Notes: generated from the letters alone by a model not told the origin. Positions 33,601 through 47,799 are shown, numbered from the stretch's first letter. The stretch is DNA of 64,000 nt from Sitta carolinensis (GCA_032173965.1 CM063290.1:11247501-11311500), one strand, 5' to 3'. Made by a program: numbers and translations.

Positions 33601-34499
33601 TTCAGTGGAAGCACAGTGTTGGCAAGGTTGAGGGTACCAGTGAGAGGTGCCTGGTGACAAGCAAGGTATGTGAAACACATTGCCAGCACCAGACCTCTCC
33701 TGGGGAAATCTGGGCTTTCAGAAGCATGATGTAGAAGTTCAGTGTATTGACACACTTTGGACTATTCACCAGGAAATGAGTGTGGGATGTGCCTGGCTCA
33801 GGCTGACATCACTCCCATGGCTTGAGGAGATCAGGCAGCACCCTCTGCATTAGCACAGCAGTGTTCTGAATCCAACAGGCATGTGCTCAAGCTGAAAAGC
33901 CAAGGTTTGCTCTGCCTGCTCACTGAGAGGCACAGCCATGTCTCCACTGAGCCAGGAGAGTGTGCTGGCTACACAGGTTTGCTCTGATAGCTCCACTCTG
34001 CAGGCCCTGCTGCTCAGGGTGTGCTGCTCTTGGATGAACTGAGCTCCCACACCAAGGGAAGTGCTGCAAGAGAGAGCCTTAGAGTCCCTTGGGATGAGGG
34101 GGCCCTGGATCAGTCCTGCTTCTGCAGTGATTCAGGCACTGGCAGTGTCACTGGATTAAACCCTGGGATATCCGTGCTGCAGGGAGCCAAGCTCAGCACC
34201 TGCTGGGTGTGGAGTCCTGGGCCAGCCTCACCTCCAGCACATGGAATTGATGCTTGTGAGGATTCCAAGGATCCTCTGGGAGCTGTGCTCCTCTGGATGG
34301 TGGCAAGTAGTGAGCCCGGGGTCCAAATGCAGCAGCCAGACAGCAATCAACTGTGTGCATAAATAGTAGGAGGGATGTGAAGGGAAATCAGGATTACTAT
34401 GGAGTGGGGCATGGGGAAAAGGCCACAAATGCAAAGGAAGGAAAAAGAGCATTTTTATTGTGTTTCTACTGGGGGTTTGCTTTGCCTTCCTTATGAAAA

Positions 34500-34525
34500 G
34501 GGAGTATATTACTTAAAATACTCCC
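34500..34525 (+). repeat. 8-base inverted repeat GGGAGTAT / ATACTCCC
   Basis: The arms at 34500-34507 and 34518-34525 pair around a 10-base loop. It is short and could be chance. Confidence 0.7.
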
Positions 34526-36920
34526 TGACTCACAATGCAATGAAAACCCAAAGCAAATCTTCTGACTCCTGACAGCGTGAGGTTTTTAACACAGTAAATA
34601 AAGTGACATGTTTTCTCAAAGTCAAAAAAAGGACCTGTGGTTTGTGACAAAAGTTATTAATAAAAAGTGTTCTCTTGGGCAGTGAATTCAGAGGCTGCCT
34701 CATCAGACAGTTATTACCAGCCCAGCACCACCATTCCTGAGACAATTGAAATTTAGCCTCCTGACAAAAAATTGATTTTGAAGATTAATTGTCCCCTGAA
34801 GTACAGTTTCAGACCAATCTGAAACACAGAGAGGACAATTGTCCATTGGGTTTAATAAAGCTGTCTGTTTGATATCCACAGAGCTAGAGCAGCTCTGTGC
34901 AGTTCTGTCCTCACTTACTGACAATAGTGGGGGCAGTTTCAGAGAGGTGCCACTGCCAAAAGAGGGAACACCCATGGGTGATGTCTATCCCAGCTGCACT
35001 CCTGGAACCTGGGCTGAATTGAGGATAATGGCAAACAAACTTCGTATTTTAAAAGTGGAATTTCATCGTGCAGCTCTGACTGCAGCAATGTCAGTTCTTA
35101 CAGACTGCACAGCTTTTAAACCTGAATTGGAAAGACAAATCCAGCTGGAAAGAGTTTATCTGGATGTTATTTTCAAACGTATATGAAAGGGCATTGCTGG
35201 GAGCCCTGGGGAGCTCTGGTCTCCCCAGAGAAGATGTTTGAAGTGCAGTAAAACAAGCTTTGCTCTGTCAGACACAGTTACTGTCCAGCTACTCTGGAAG
35301 TGTTGGTTTGAGCTGGAGAAACTCTCCTCTCTGGAAATTCTTTTGGGATCTGCCTTTTTTCTTGCCTAACTTCCTGTGGTTTGAGGTGAAACTTTGTCAG
35401 CCTCTCTACTCTTTGAACCAACAATAGGTGAGCTTTAGTGAAACTGGGCTGAGGCATCTTAGGCATTGCTGTGGGTGCTCAACAAGAGAATCCACATTGG
35501 TGCTTGTGAAGGAAAATAGGTTTGGCATGTTCCACTGCTCAGGAAGCAATGCATATTTGATTCTCCCCAGAACCAGGCAGCTGAATTTGAGTTGGCAGGC
35601 AACAGTGGGAGAAGGAGAAGGGAAGGTGTGTCTTAGGGGAAAATTTGTCAGGATTTAATGTTTCAGGACTGCAAGGGCTGCTGGTTCAAATGAGTGCCTG
35701 AACCTCAGTGTGAAACACTGGTCTCTTGGCAGGTTAAATCCAGGTTTTCTGTAACAATCCCATCACACATGCTTTCCTTTTACACTGGCAAGCTTCCAGC
35801 AGCAGGGAGACTGAGAGCTGACCTATCTTTGCGTTGGGAGGTCCTGGTGCATGGTTTTCTCTCTGCTCTGTGGCTGGGGACAGATTTCTCATGCCTTCAG
35901 CCTGGCCTCTCTATTCAGGTGTCCATGGTCTCTGTCCCAGGAGTCTTCCTTCTTGTTCCTTCTAGGAAATTGAAGACTTGAGGAGTTACTTGTTCCAAGC
36001 AGGAGGGACTGATTATGCATCTAATTAAGATGGTTCCTGGGGGAGCTGAAGACCTGGAGGCATGAGCATGGTCTCAGCTCTTTTGAAGACTATGATGGGA
36101 ATTGCTTGGGAGAGGGAAAGCAAAAGCCTCCTCTGAAACAGCACTGCAGGAAGCACCTATTGTGGTGTTTAAGAGTTTGTAAGGCTGTCTTGCCAAAACT
36201 GTGACTGTCCTTCACCTCTGCCACCTGCACACAACACTTGTCCCATAATTCCTCACCCTCTTAGCTTCTGGTGTGAGATAAACCCCCTCTGAATCAAGTG
36301 ATTTAAGACAAGATTTAGTAAGCTGGTTCCCAGAAAGTACTGGCAAGATCCTGACAGCATCATCCGCCGGGGGTGGTACCTGCCAGCATCTCTGGGGCTC
36401 CTGGACTTGCTGCCAAGGTCCATAGCCACTGCCTGTCACTATCAGATGTATCATGTGTAGAAAAGAGCAAGTGATGTGAGCTTTGGTCTAGGATTAGCTT
36501 TGAAATGTTTTTTTTTTTCCAGCTCTCTGAGAGAAAGACATCTCCCCTCTATTCTGTTCTGCTTTGTGTTGCTGATAACATCACAGAAGTTATTCAGGGG
36601 GAAAAAACCCAACCAAACCCAAACTAACAATAACAATAATAGCAAATTTACTTTATAAAGAGAGAAGGAGAGGGAGGGCAGACTCCAGGAAATAAATTTG
36701 CACAACCTGTTTACTGTGCTTCTTCTCTTGCCTGAGCACAGGCCCCAGCGCCAGGGTCTCCTTTAGCAGATTGTTGTGTTGAGGGGCTTTGGCACACACC
36801 CTGCAGGGGAAGTGTCTGAGTGGACTGGTGGGTGTGTACATTCAATCTTCAGGGATCACCTAGTTTCTTTTCTGTTTCTTTTTTGTTTGCTTGGTTGGTT
36901 TTGTGGTTTTGGGGTTTTTT

Positions 36921-36936
36921 ATTTTATTTTATTTTT
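36921..36936 (+). repeat. Short (ATTTT)n microsatellite
   Basis: Three ATTTT units in a T/G-rich stretch (about 36870-36950) with TTTTTG and GGTTTT runs. Confidence 0.8.
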
Positions 36937-38636
36937 TGACTTGTTTTTACTGGGCTTATAATCAGAAGAGAAAAAGGAAGAATGAAATGAAATAACATTG
37001 AGTAAAAACATGGAAAAAATAATCCTTGATGGGTTCTGAATGGCTCCATTTTTCTTATCCTCAGATGTTCCACTCTCTTCCCAAACCTTCCTCAGCAAGT
37101 CTGCAGTCTGCTCAGTATGTGCAACTGGATTCTTTGGCCACTTGATGTCTCTGTGGGTTGCAGAGAGCCGTGGGTAAATAGAGGTCATGCTGGAGCTGGA
37201 TGGAAGCAGCAGCAGTGATTGGTTTGCTCCTCAGAGATGAACCTTTGATAGAGCACTGTGCCATTCTCCTTCCCTGTTTGTTCCTGTTAATGAGCTTCAG
37301 ATTTTCAAGACAGTTGGAGTAACAGGAAGATTTGGTTATTGCCACTGGGAGCTGATGAGGCTCTGTACCCATCAGTGCTGTAGGTTTGGAACCTGCCACA
37401 GAAATTTGGGACAGGGAGTCTTGGCCAGCCCCATCTCTGTCTGTTTCCCCTCAGAAATGCAGTGGCAGAAGGGGGCCAAGATGCCAGATTGTTGCAGTGT
37501 CTCCCTACAGAAGATGAGGCTTGGCAAATATGAGGCCAAAATCTTCACCATTGCCTGGTGGGGTCTTGCATGGGGGCATTGCTGTGTGCTGCCATAAACA
37601 GGAACCCCAGCTCTGTGTGGGAGTGGGTCATAAGGAGACCTGGGACATTCCTGTGGCTTCGTCGGTGTGCCAGTCTGTCCTCTGGGACTGATCACAGACT
37701 GAGAATGCAGGTGGGACAGAAATGCTCCTTCCAGTCTGACACCATCACGGTCCTAAAAATAATATTTGCCACAAGTCTTTTGTTTATGCCTCATTAAAAC
37801 CTAGATTAGCATTTGCTGGAGTTAGACTGTGATATCCCTGTGCCTTTGGCTGTGGAGACATGGATGGGCCTGAGGTTGCTTTGGGCACTTTATAGATAAA
37901 ATGAATGTGATTACAGCCATGGAAATGCCTCAGGAAAAGAAGTTTCCTATACTCATTTCTGCCCATGGTGATAAACTTCACTGTGATAGTAGCTGGAGGA
38001 TCCAGTTCTCCTGTGCTAAATGCTGTTAAATGTGTGCACAGCTGGTTCTTCTTTCAAATCCTTCTAGTCCTAAGGAATTTGAAGCTTCTTGTCTGCAAAG
38101 CTAGATCTGCCCAGATACAGGCTTTTCCTCATGGTGATTCAGCAGGACTGTTGCTGTTCCCTAGGAATGTTCAGAACCCTTTTAGGCACGATTAAAAGAA
38201 GTCCAATGACCTTTTTCCCAACTGAGTAAGAAGTTCTGAGATGTTTTCTCAAACAAGCAGTTTTAGCTCACTGTACAGGTTTTCAGTTTGGGCCATTTAT
38301 AAAGCTTCTGTCCGCAGTACATCCATCACTTTTCCCAGAGCCACTTCAGAGGGAGGAGAGCTTTGTGTTGGAAAGATGGTGACTGGGAAAGTGCTCATCT
38401 CCAGCAAAACAGCTTCCCAGAGCCACTTCCCAGCCTCGGGGCACTAGAGCAAAATTGCACACAGGGCTCACGCTACAATTTGCTGTTACTTATGTGGGCA
38501 GATAAACTTGAAACATCTCAATCTATCTGCTAAACTGCAATTTATGAGCTACAAATGTCTGAGTCTTAGAGGGGAATAACAGATTTAAACCAAAACTCTG
38601 CCGTTCTGTCGCTGGAGGCAGAGAGAGACCAGTCAG

Positions 38637-38662
38637 AAAAAAAAAAAAAAAAAAAAAAAAAA
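38637..38662 (+). repeat. Poly(A) run, 26 bases
   Basis: A run of 26 A. No flanking target duplication or retrocopy was recognised. Confidence 0.9.
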
Positions 38663-41600
38663 CTGCCTTGAGTGGAGCATATGGATTTATAGAGGTGACA
38701 AAACCTCTCAGGAGGTGTCAGCAGTGCCATGGGCTCTGTGCTGCAGATCAAAGCAGTTGGGGCTTAGAAGTGATGGGCTTAAAGTGAGTGGCAAAGGCTT
38801 GACGAGGAAACAGTCTGGGAAATACAGAGAAATAGCAAAGGCATCTCTATTCACATACTCTGTTCCTGTACAGTTCACATGAGAAAAAGGGGGACTTTGT
38901 TTATTAAACAGCTTTCTGTGTCTTATTAGTTCCATTCATCTGAGGATAGAGCAGCTCCTCCAGAGTGCTCATTGCTTGCCTGGAAATCAGTCAGGGTCTG
39001 TCCATGAAATCATGTTCTGGTTGAAACTCCTTGTTCAGTCAGTAATTTATGCAATTGCTAGGAGACTGCTCAGATGGCTAAATGACTTCTATTAGCATAA
39101 CTTTAATTCTGTACTTTTAACAGAAATAATTTATGCTTCCTGTTTCTTCAGGACCCATTATTAGACTTCAAGTCCAACTTTGGGGAGAGATCAAGGCTTT
39201 GTCTTTTCACCAGTGATTGCCTCAAGTTTTCTTTGAGGCTTGGAGCTGCTTGAATTTTCTCAGTAGCCAGACTGGGAATATGGAACAGGTCTTGGCAAGT
39301 ATCAGTTCCTAAAGCCTCTTATCTTATCCAATGGAAGTGTTTGTCAGGACTTAGTTACACAGATAATTATGGTCAGGTTGGTTTCCCCGAGTGGGTGCTG
39401 GTGCTTGCAAACTTAATCAATGCCTCTAGCAAATGTTTGAGGTTTTGACTGCACTTATCTACTGAAAAATAAAGAAATTCCACTGACGTTTGGTGCAACA
39501 GCTTCTCTAGTAGCTGCTGTGGTCTCTCTCATTAAGTCTGATAGCTGTGATTTCCTGCAATAGCTGCACCAGCTGGTGCCCTGCAATGTCTCCATTTTTC
39601 CCCAATTAGAAGCTGAGCCAGTGCCCCGTGGTAGATTATGGCCTGCAGGTGGGATCTAGACAGGAAGAGAAAGTGCTTTGAGAATTTAGGACAGAAAGTA
39701 CCATAGAAGAAATTTAGCAAGAAGTGCTATTAATTATAAAGGTGGTATAAATTCCTAATCTACAAACTGTTTTATTACTGGTGACCATCATTAATACAAA
39801 ACACTCAGCTAAATGTTGCATAAGCCATGGAGCAACAGATGGGAGATCCAGTTCTTGCTCTGTGTTAAACAAAACCACATGAGCACACAACTGACAGTGT
39901 GGGGAAATTCCTGAAAACTTGCTTCTTCCATAATCTCAGAGGAGAGAGTTTTAATTGAAAATAGGCACCATATGTGGAAGAATCCAGTTGGAGTCCTTCA
40001 GCTGGATTACTTTGTAATGCAAAAGGGGGAAAAGTCTATCTCCAATTATGACAATATATTTTGCCAGCCTACACTGATGGAGTGTTGCCAGGGAAACTCT
40101 AATCATCAAAGAACACATTAGTGTTAATGTGATTTTCGTAGGTCTCCTAAGAGAATGGCTTATGTCCTTCCAGGAGAAAGGCACTGCTGAATAAATCATC
40201 CAGCATTCCTTACCAGTGAGACCCTCCTAAGCCTACTGAACAAATGAGGATTATTCTGAAAGGAAACATGGTTCTCTTCTGAGCAGCACACCAGGAATGC
40301 TGGCAGCAGCTGCTTGGAGGCATATGCTTACATGGATTTTTTCTTGGGGGATACTGCCCAGAGAGCCCCTCAAGTTAGCAGGGTGGCTGGCAGGACAGCA
40401 GAAACATCAAGCAAGCAGGTCATTAGCCCTTTTGGGGGGATAATGAAACCCAGTGGCAGACAATTCTGGAAATGAAGCTGATCTGTGCTGCTTTGTTCTC
40501 CAGGCATCCTTGAATCTTGCTATTGATCATCCTGCTTTCTCTGCCCCTGCCACCCAAGGGCTTTCCTCTTCCATGGTACTGCTCCAGAACTCTCCCCAGA
40601 CAAGCTGCAGAAGCTTCTCCTAACCTGTGGAGAGCTGTGCCTGCGGCAGCAGCCACAATCTCTCCCTAAGACTGGAACAAGCTGCCTTTCCCTGCAGCAG
40701 GCAGGAGGCAACTACAGAAGCGAGGCTGCCATTTGTTGGAGTTTGTAAGTAATCAGATCTCTCCAGGGATATGTTGCTTTGGATCTGGGCTTTAGAGGTA
40801 GATTGCAGCATCCCAGAAACTTTTTAAATAGATTATTCCATCTTGTGGGATTTAGAGCTGGAAGGTTTCCCCTGACTTCAGGGGTTAATAGATACTTGAC
40901 TGGTTAAGGATTTTGGCTGCTGGTTATGGAACTCACCTGCATGGGGCACATGGTCCCAGAGTGCCACTTAAGCCCCAGCAGCACCCACCATGGCTGGAGC
41001 CCTCACAGATACTGTGCTGGTTTTCCCTCTTATTCAATGCCTCATGTGAAGGTGGGAAGGAATTTGGGCCCTTGTGCATTCAGTCCTGGGGTCTGGGGAG
41101 GACACAGCACAGCCCAGGTGCTGAGCAGCCTGTCACAGGTAGACTCTATTGCTTCTTCATATTTTATTAAGTTTTCAGGAGGTGAAAGGAGAAGCACATT
41201 CCTTGCCCTGTTTTGGTTGAAAGACTCACCTTGAGGTCAGGCAGACTATTTTATTCTATGTTTGCAGACAGCCAAATTAATTTCTAGGGCTGTTTAGCAG
41301 GAGCATAAGGTTTACCAGTGTGTTGTCCTGGAAAGCTCTTCTAATACACAGCCTACATCAATTATACTGCCCTGCATCAATTACACTGTCTAGAGAAGTC
41401 TTCCCTGGGTGACTTACTTCGTTCTGCCCCTTCTCTCCAGCTTTGTATAAAATGAACTACCTTGGCAAAAGTCAAAGAAACACAATCTTTCTGGCTGTCT
41501 GCCCACAAGTACTCCCTGCTCATCCCTCGAGTGTCGGGGTGGGATAGTGAAATCACGTGCGGCAGCTTTGGTGGCTCTTGCTCAGGAGTCCATCATTCCC

Positions 41601-42199
41601 CGAGATGATGCCTGCAGAGCAGACTCTGAGCCCTGGGGCTGTGTGGGTTTGGAGGGGTTTGGGGCTGTGGGCCCTGAGCTGTCTCAGCACAGCCCAAGGA
41701 GCAGCAGAGGTAACTCTGACCAAGCTGCCTTCTCCCTGCCAGCAGCAGGCTGTGCTAGAAAACTCTAAGAGCTCTTTTTCTTCATTCATGTTGTCAAGCA
41801 GGTCTCCAAGTATACAGACAGTGCCCAGGAGTGGAAATCATTGAGAAAAGCAAGGAGGGGAGGGAAGATGTCTATAGGGGTTGCAGCCAGAAGATCTGAG
41901 CATCGGCGATTTCCACCCTGAAGCCAGAGAGGAGCTGGCAGCCCCATTGCTCGGCTCAGGGATTTGCTGGGTGCCATGGAAATGGATGGGAGCATTAGAA
42001 AAATGTGTGTTCTGCATTTAACTGGAAACCACTGGGACTCAGCAAGCCTGCACTGGGAACTCTTCAAACACTGTTCCTGCCCCTGGGCCATGTTGTCCCC
42101 TCTTGGTGCTTATCCTGGATAACTCTGGCTAGTCGTGTTATATGGCACTGTCCCAGTGGAGACAGAACTGGAGAATTTAGCCCATTTTACTTTTAACAG

Positions 42200-42560
42200 A
42201 AAAGTAACAACTGATAAAACAGATTTTAACTAATGTGTGGCTCATTTCTCATTGCAGATAACACTGATGACAAATCATGCATGATTTTAAGAGGTGTTCA
42301 TTAAATGCTAGATATAATGTTCTGTATTTCTTCATCTCCTCAATCTCCTTCTTTCTTCCAAAGCACAGTTCATGTTAAGATAGTTTTTTGCATTTTTTAG
42401 AGCTCTCTGCAAACATTAACTAATTAATCCTCTCAGCCCACTATACATATGCTTTAATTAATGAGCACTCGTTTACTTAACTCACACTGTCTCATTAAAT
42501 ATAAATTGAATATATGTTTGGGAACTTTAACTGGAAACATTAGTGGGGATTTATTCAAAG
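42200..42560. promoter_or_regulatory. AT-rich, homeodomain-motif-rich segment (candidate conserved enhancer)
   Basis: The stretch carries several TAAT-core motifs (ACTAATTAATCC, TTTAATTAATGAGC, TCATTAAAT) and an ATGCAT-type octamer-like CATGCATGATTTT, with few CpG and no repeat signature. It resembles conserved non-coding elements of vertebrate gene deserts. Conservation cannot be seen from one genome, so this is a guess. Confidence 0.25.
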
Positions 42561-45500
42561 AATGAATGCGAAATATGTTAATAGTAGCTGGAGGCAGCAA
42601 AATTCAAATACTAAGGTATTTAGTGAAAAATATGTTGTGGTGTCAGTGAGTGTCAGTGAGCAGAGTCAGACAATTAGCTGTTCCTACAAGATGCATATGT
42701 TGTCATGACCTTGAAGTCATCATTCACTCCCTGTTGTTACCATAGCAATCCTGACAATTTGCTTCCCATAATGTCTGTCTATACACTTTGTTCTCTTAGT
42801 CGAATTTTCCAGGCTTGCAGAAGCTGGGCTGGCAGCTTGCTGTGCTTTACTCAGAGCTGGAGTGTGCTGACACAGACATGTGAATGCTAATGCCTAGGCT
42901 TGCTGTGGACACTGGGGTGTCCTTCTGCGTTGTCATCCACCCAGCAGAGCAGCCTTGAAACTGCTAACTGTCACGATTGTCTCAACAGCTCTGTCTGGAG
43001 GCTCTACTGGCAGGAGGAGTAAAACAGAATGTGTCTCAACTTCCCATTACCCATCATCACTCCTGGAGAGGACAGGGCACTTAGTGCTGCATGCTGACCA
43101 AACTCTGCTGGGAGTAACTGCACTGTCACAGATCCCTGCAGTTATTTAGGACCACAGTGCCAAGGGTGTCAGTGAGAGTTAGAGCCAGAGTGCTCCAGGG
43201 GATTTGGGCTGTTTTGCCCAGGTATAATTCTCTTGGCTCTGTCTCATCTGGTTGCATCCTCAAGCACTGAGCAGTTTAAGTGCTGCCTGCCACCCAAGAG
43301 GCAATCACATCTCAGTGATGACTGAAGTGTTTTCCTATGAATAAATTTGAAAATCAGAAGAGGAAGAATTGAGGGGGTTTATAGGGTTGTGAGTGTCATT
43401 TATATTGCAGACATGTGGTTAGAAATGAACTATTATTTGGACACGTTACATTTGGGTTAAGTCTTCTAAATCCCATAGTAGGTTTAGAAAATTATCATTT
43501 GAAGTCTCATGGACTATTTAACTTTTTCTATCTTCCCATACCTTGGAGAAATAGAAGGCCAGAATTTTGACTTGTTGCCAAGAAGCATCTCCAAATGTAA
43601 CTGAACCTTTCCTTGATATGAAATCGAGAGATTTTTCTCTTAAGTTTTGTTGCCAAATGGTAGAAGTGTTTTATTTTGTTTTTAATGCCTCATGAAGAGC
43701 TCACTCCCTGTGTGTGAGAGACCCAGTGATGAGTGGTGAGGGATGAAGTTCCTGCTCATCCCACAGAGACCTGTTCTAGAAAGAGCACCAGCAGGCTCAC
43801 TTCAGTTTTGATAAGGTTTGTAGCTGCCATTGCAAATCTGAACATGCTTTTAAATAAGAACTTTCCATGCACAAAAAACCTCTTAGTGATGCCTGATCTT
43901 ATAACTAGAAATATGTTTCCTTACAAATTTTGTATTAGCTTGTTATCCCAAAGACTTATTATGGATCTGGGGTCTCCTCCTTCTTGTGACTAACCTCGAT
44001 CAATAAAATTCTTGCAGGTGAATGTAAACTCCCTATTTAACATCTGACGCCTCAGGAAGGCTTTCCCTGGGTATTTGACTGAGTCTCTGAGATCAGTGTT
44101 CTTGGTGACACACAGAAGAGGGCAAAGCTCTTCAATTTTAGGGCAAGCAGGAATTAGGAGGAGCAGAAATGTGTTCTGTTGCTCAAGCCAGCAGATTTGT
44201 GTGAGAACACACATAAAGAGCGAGTGCATTTTGTATGGCACTGTAACACTTCAAAGCAAGCTTCACTCTAAACTGTAATGAGGAGCACATGGCATGACAC
44301 CGAGGTTACTACTGGGACAAGAAGCATGAACATTTTGGAAAACACATTGTAAGCACTGTTTTTCATTGAAGTTTCTGGAAAAGTAATACTTCTTTCTCTT
44401 CTGTTTTTACTGGAATACTGAAAGCATTCAGTAACATTATTTCCTAACCTTGTTTTTCCTCCCAGCAATCTTTTGTCTTGTTAAAAAAAATCTTATAAGG
44501 AAGAAATAGGAATAAACATGCTGGATCTAGCCCAGTGTCTCGTTCACAGCAGCATACAGGCAAGTATAGTGGTGGTTTTCTAAATAGTCTTGCTTCCAGC
44601 ACTTTGTGTGCAGGGCTTTTGTACAGCAAAGGCAGTGTCTGTCTTTGTACTTTATTCTTCAGAGAAATGTTCTAATTTTTAGCCTGTGTCAACTTCTGTC
44701 ATCCACAACAGTCAAGAACAACAAGCTCCTTGGCTGCAATACATGTTTATGTAAACCCACCTCCTTTAGATTGTTTTGAAGCTGTTCTTATGGTTTTGTC
44801 TGATTTGGAGACAGCGCATGTGCAGCCTGTACCTGTTCCCTGTCTCCACACCATTCCTGATTTTATGGATATTTTTATACTTCCCTTAGCTGTTTCTTTT
44901 CAGGACTGAAGAAACCTAATCTTATTAGACTGGAACCATTTCTACTATCTCAGGATGAAGGTATGGGTATGTGGAGCTGTCATTCAAATAAACTCACTGG
45001 CTTGTCCTTAACCTGTGGGAATAGGTTTACTGAAATCAGTGCCATTCCCAGAAAATGAAGCTTTGGATAACAGGGAGTCAGACTATTCAGACCAGTCTGA
45101 GGGCACATGAATAAGGTGACCTTGCAGGATTTTTAAATTTTTTTTTGGTGCTGTTTTTATGCCTGATGAGTATGGGGGAAAGAGCAAAAATAGTTTTCCT
45201 TTATTAAGTTTTTTTCTGGTAGATTGCAAGTCTGCAACACCACAGCTATAAGTAAAGGAAAAGTCTACTTAGAACAGTGAAAAGAAGGTAGGAGGGGATT
45301 GATTATACTTTCCTGTTCAGAATGATAATATGGGTTTGGAAGAGATTTGGAATGTGTTAAGATGTTAGTCAAGTCTTACTGATGCTTTTTAATTTTCACT
45401 TGGATAGCTAAGGGTAATTTATTTTGTTCCAGCCGGGAACATGTCTAGTGAAAAGGATAAAAAGTTGAATTAAAAATCTCTCGAGGCAGTTACAAAGCCA

Positions 45501-45562
45501 ATAGGCGTTGCCTGAAAGGATGTGCATTGTTGGGCAGTTCTAAGAGAGTTGTGGCCTGTCCT

Positions 45563-45768
45563 GTGATCCTAGAATCCTAGAATTGTTTGGATTGAAAGGG
45601 ACTTGAAAGAACATCTTGTGCCAACCCACCTGCCCAGGGCAAGGACTTCTTCCACTAGGCCAGGTTGCTCTAAGCCCCACCCAGTCTGACCCTGCAAGGG
45701 ATGGGACATCTGCAACTTCTCTGGGCAACCTGTGCCAGTGTCTCCCTACCTTCACTAAAGAAAACCTT
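45563..45768 (-). mobile_element. CR1 LINE 3'-end fragment
   Basis: The block has the diagnostic order of an avian CR1 read in reverse: short AATCCTAG repeats (the degraded terminal repeat), GGTTTGGATTG-like AATTGTTTGGATTGAAAGGG, CCAACCCACCTGCCCAGGGCA, CTTCCACTAGGCCAGGTTGC, then ACTTCTCTGGGCAACCTGT and CAGTGTCTC. It is 5'-truncated, as nearly all CR1 copies are, and noticeably diverged. CR1 is the dominant LINE of birds, which supports the avian assignment. Confidence 0.92.
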
Positions 45769-47290
45769 GGATATTGTGTTTTGGACTCCTTCCTTGTAAT
45801 CGATCAGTTCATCACAAAATTTCCTATATCAGACATTATTCAATTCTCTTGAATAAAATTCCTCTAGTGCTGCCCTGAGGACTCTTGTCTCTTTCTGCAG
45901 GGTGTCATTCATCCTGGACAGCTATGACAGCTCGGAGTCCTCAGGAGAACCTGCAAAGGGATTTCTTGGAGACTTGGCTCTTTATAACTTATTTCTTAAG
46001 TGGCAGTATTTTTTTCCCCCTGTGACCTTTATTAGAAAACATTGATTAGAAACAAGAGGAGTGCTTATTGTGCTCTGGTCCTTGGAATTGCCCTGGGTTC
46101 TGCTCTCTGTGATGCTGTGGGATCCTGACTGCACCAGTCAGGCTGCCTGGGTGTGTGTCTACAGAGCACCAGTGACATGGCCTATTTAGCCCTTATACCA
46201 AAAGCCTCTGGAGAGAGGGACTCCGTGAACTAAGTGTGATATAAAATCCCCTGGATTTGTCTGGACAAAGGCAGGTTCTATTTTGTGATTGGCTTCCCTG
46301 ATAGCTGGTGCTTTTTTCTGGCCTTTTCCAAGGAATGAGAAGACCAGGTGAAGTTTGATAGCTTCACCAGTCATCCAAAACTGGGTGGGAGGTGACAAAT
46401 GTTACAGCCCAAGACTCTGCCTAGCACAGAAAAAAATGGGATTGATGACTGTGGACTGTGCTTGCATGTGAGTTTTCAATATCTTCCAGAGTCATGAATT
46501 TTATTGGAAGCAGTTTAAAAGAGAGATGGCAGACAGAATTTCATGTGGCTTTGGTTCCAGTTCTGTTACTATTTTTTCCTGTTATAGTTCCGTTTGCCTC
46601 ATTTAATGCTTTTGTTTCTTGCCAGAATTGACAGATCAATATTTGCAAAAAGGATTTTTTGTGGAATCAGGTAGGAAAAAATGCTCAATTATTAGTGTGT
46701 ATGTGTGTATGCAAAAGTTTAAGACCATTCTTCTTGGCCAGCTGCAGAATGGAGACATGAAGTCAATGTCTGCAAAGAGTCTGCATGATTAAATTTCAGA
46801 ATTACTTCAGTATGATCGCACAGAAAAGCCTCATCTCTTGGTTTCCTCTAGGAAAATCTGGTCCCCAATTTGATTTTGGCAATTCTCTTCTTGGAATGAA
46901 GACATACAATATTAAACCCCCTTACTTGTTGCAAACTGTAGTATAAAAGTAAAATGCTTGAATAATCCATTTGAAGCTGCTGCTTATGAGATTTTTCTGG
47001 AGCCAATTTTGTAGCCTTCAGACATACCTGAGCTGAATTTACCTGAGAAGGAAATTACTTTCTGCTTACCTAAATCCACCCACACACACCCACCACAGTT
47101 TTCACTGGTTACAGGAGTCTGCTATACTTCAAAGCCTTCCCAATTTGCAGTGTTGCTCTGGTTTGTTAAGCACACAGGACCTTGTCCTTCCCCAATGTTA
47201 GCACCACTGGTATCTAGATGAGTTCAGAGATAAACGCCTCCATAAAGCCTGTCTGCTGCTTCTCCATTCACCTCTTTATTTTCTGTGGGG

Positions 47291-47345
47291 AAAAGAACTA
47301 TTTTAGTTCTTTTCATTTCAATAAAAAAGCAATATTGCTTTTTTA
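47291..47345 (+). repeat. Two adjacent perfect inverted repeats
   Basis: AAAAGAACTA at 47291-47300 pairs with TAGTTCTTTT at 47304-47313 (loop TTT). Eight bases on, 47322-47345 is a perfect 24-base palindrome centred on AAT/ATT, with arms TAAAAAAGCAAT. The two together could form a pair of hairpins or cruciforms. Confidence 0.9.
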
Positions 47346-47799
47346 ATGGATCTGGGCTTTTTCCTCTCTGCAAAAACCTCATGGGAGAATGTGGTTAGGA
47401 AGAGATGACTTAACTGTTTTTCTGTTTTGTGGGAGATGTACTGGAGGTGAATGGAGAAGATTCCAATTAAAATGCCTCTTTTTCCTTGCTCTGTCTTTGG
47501 CAAAGTATGTTCGAGGAAGATGAGAAACTGTTCCATTTTAGCAAGGCAAGTACTAACAATAGAAGTCACAGGAGTTAGAGAAAATTGGGTTGGAAAGGCC
47601 ATAAGTCTGTGCCTTTCTTTCTCTTTAAAGACAGGATCGACTCACCTTGCTGTGCCTCTGAAAGATCCTTTTCTAAACTGTTCATGTAAGATTTTTATGT
47701 CTGGAGCATCCAGATCTCTCATGCACAAGAATTTTCAGTCCTTCTCCATTTTTTTTTCTTTGGCTAAATGTTAAGAATATTTTTGGAATGTCCTCCACT

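Larger units (their letters stand above)
29989..45562. other. Intergenic sequence, mostly unannotatable
   Basis: No supported gene. The longest open frames (32785-33273, 162 codons; 34839-35186, 115 codons) have no recognisable domains or splice context. Contents are the simple repeats and the candidate element listed separately. Confidence 0.6.

Noticed and set aside
34839..35186. 115-codon + strand open frame with a helical-looking C-terminal end
   Set aside because: It starts at a non-ATG codon, I recognise no homology, and nothing around it suggests an exon.
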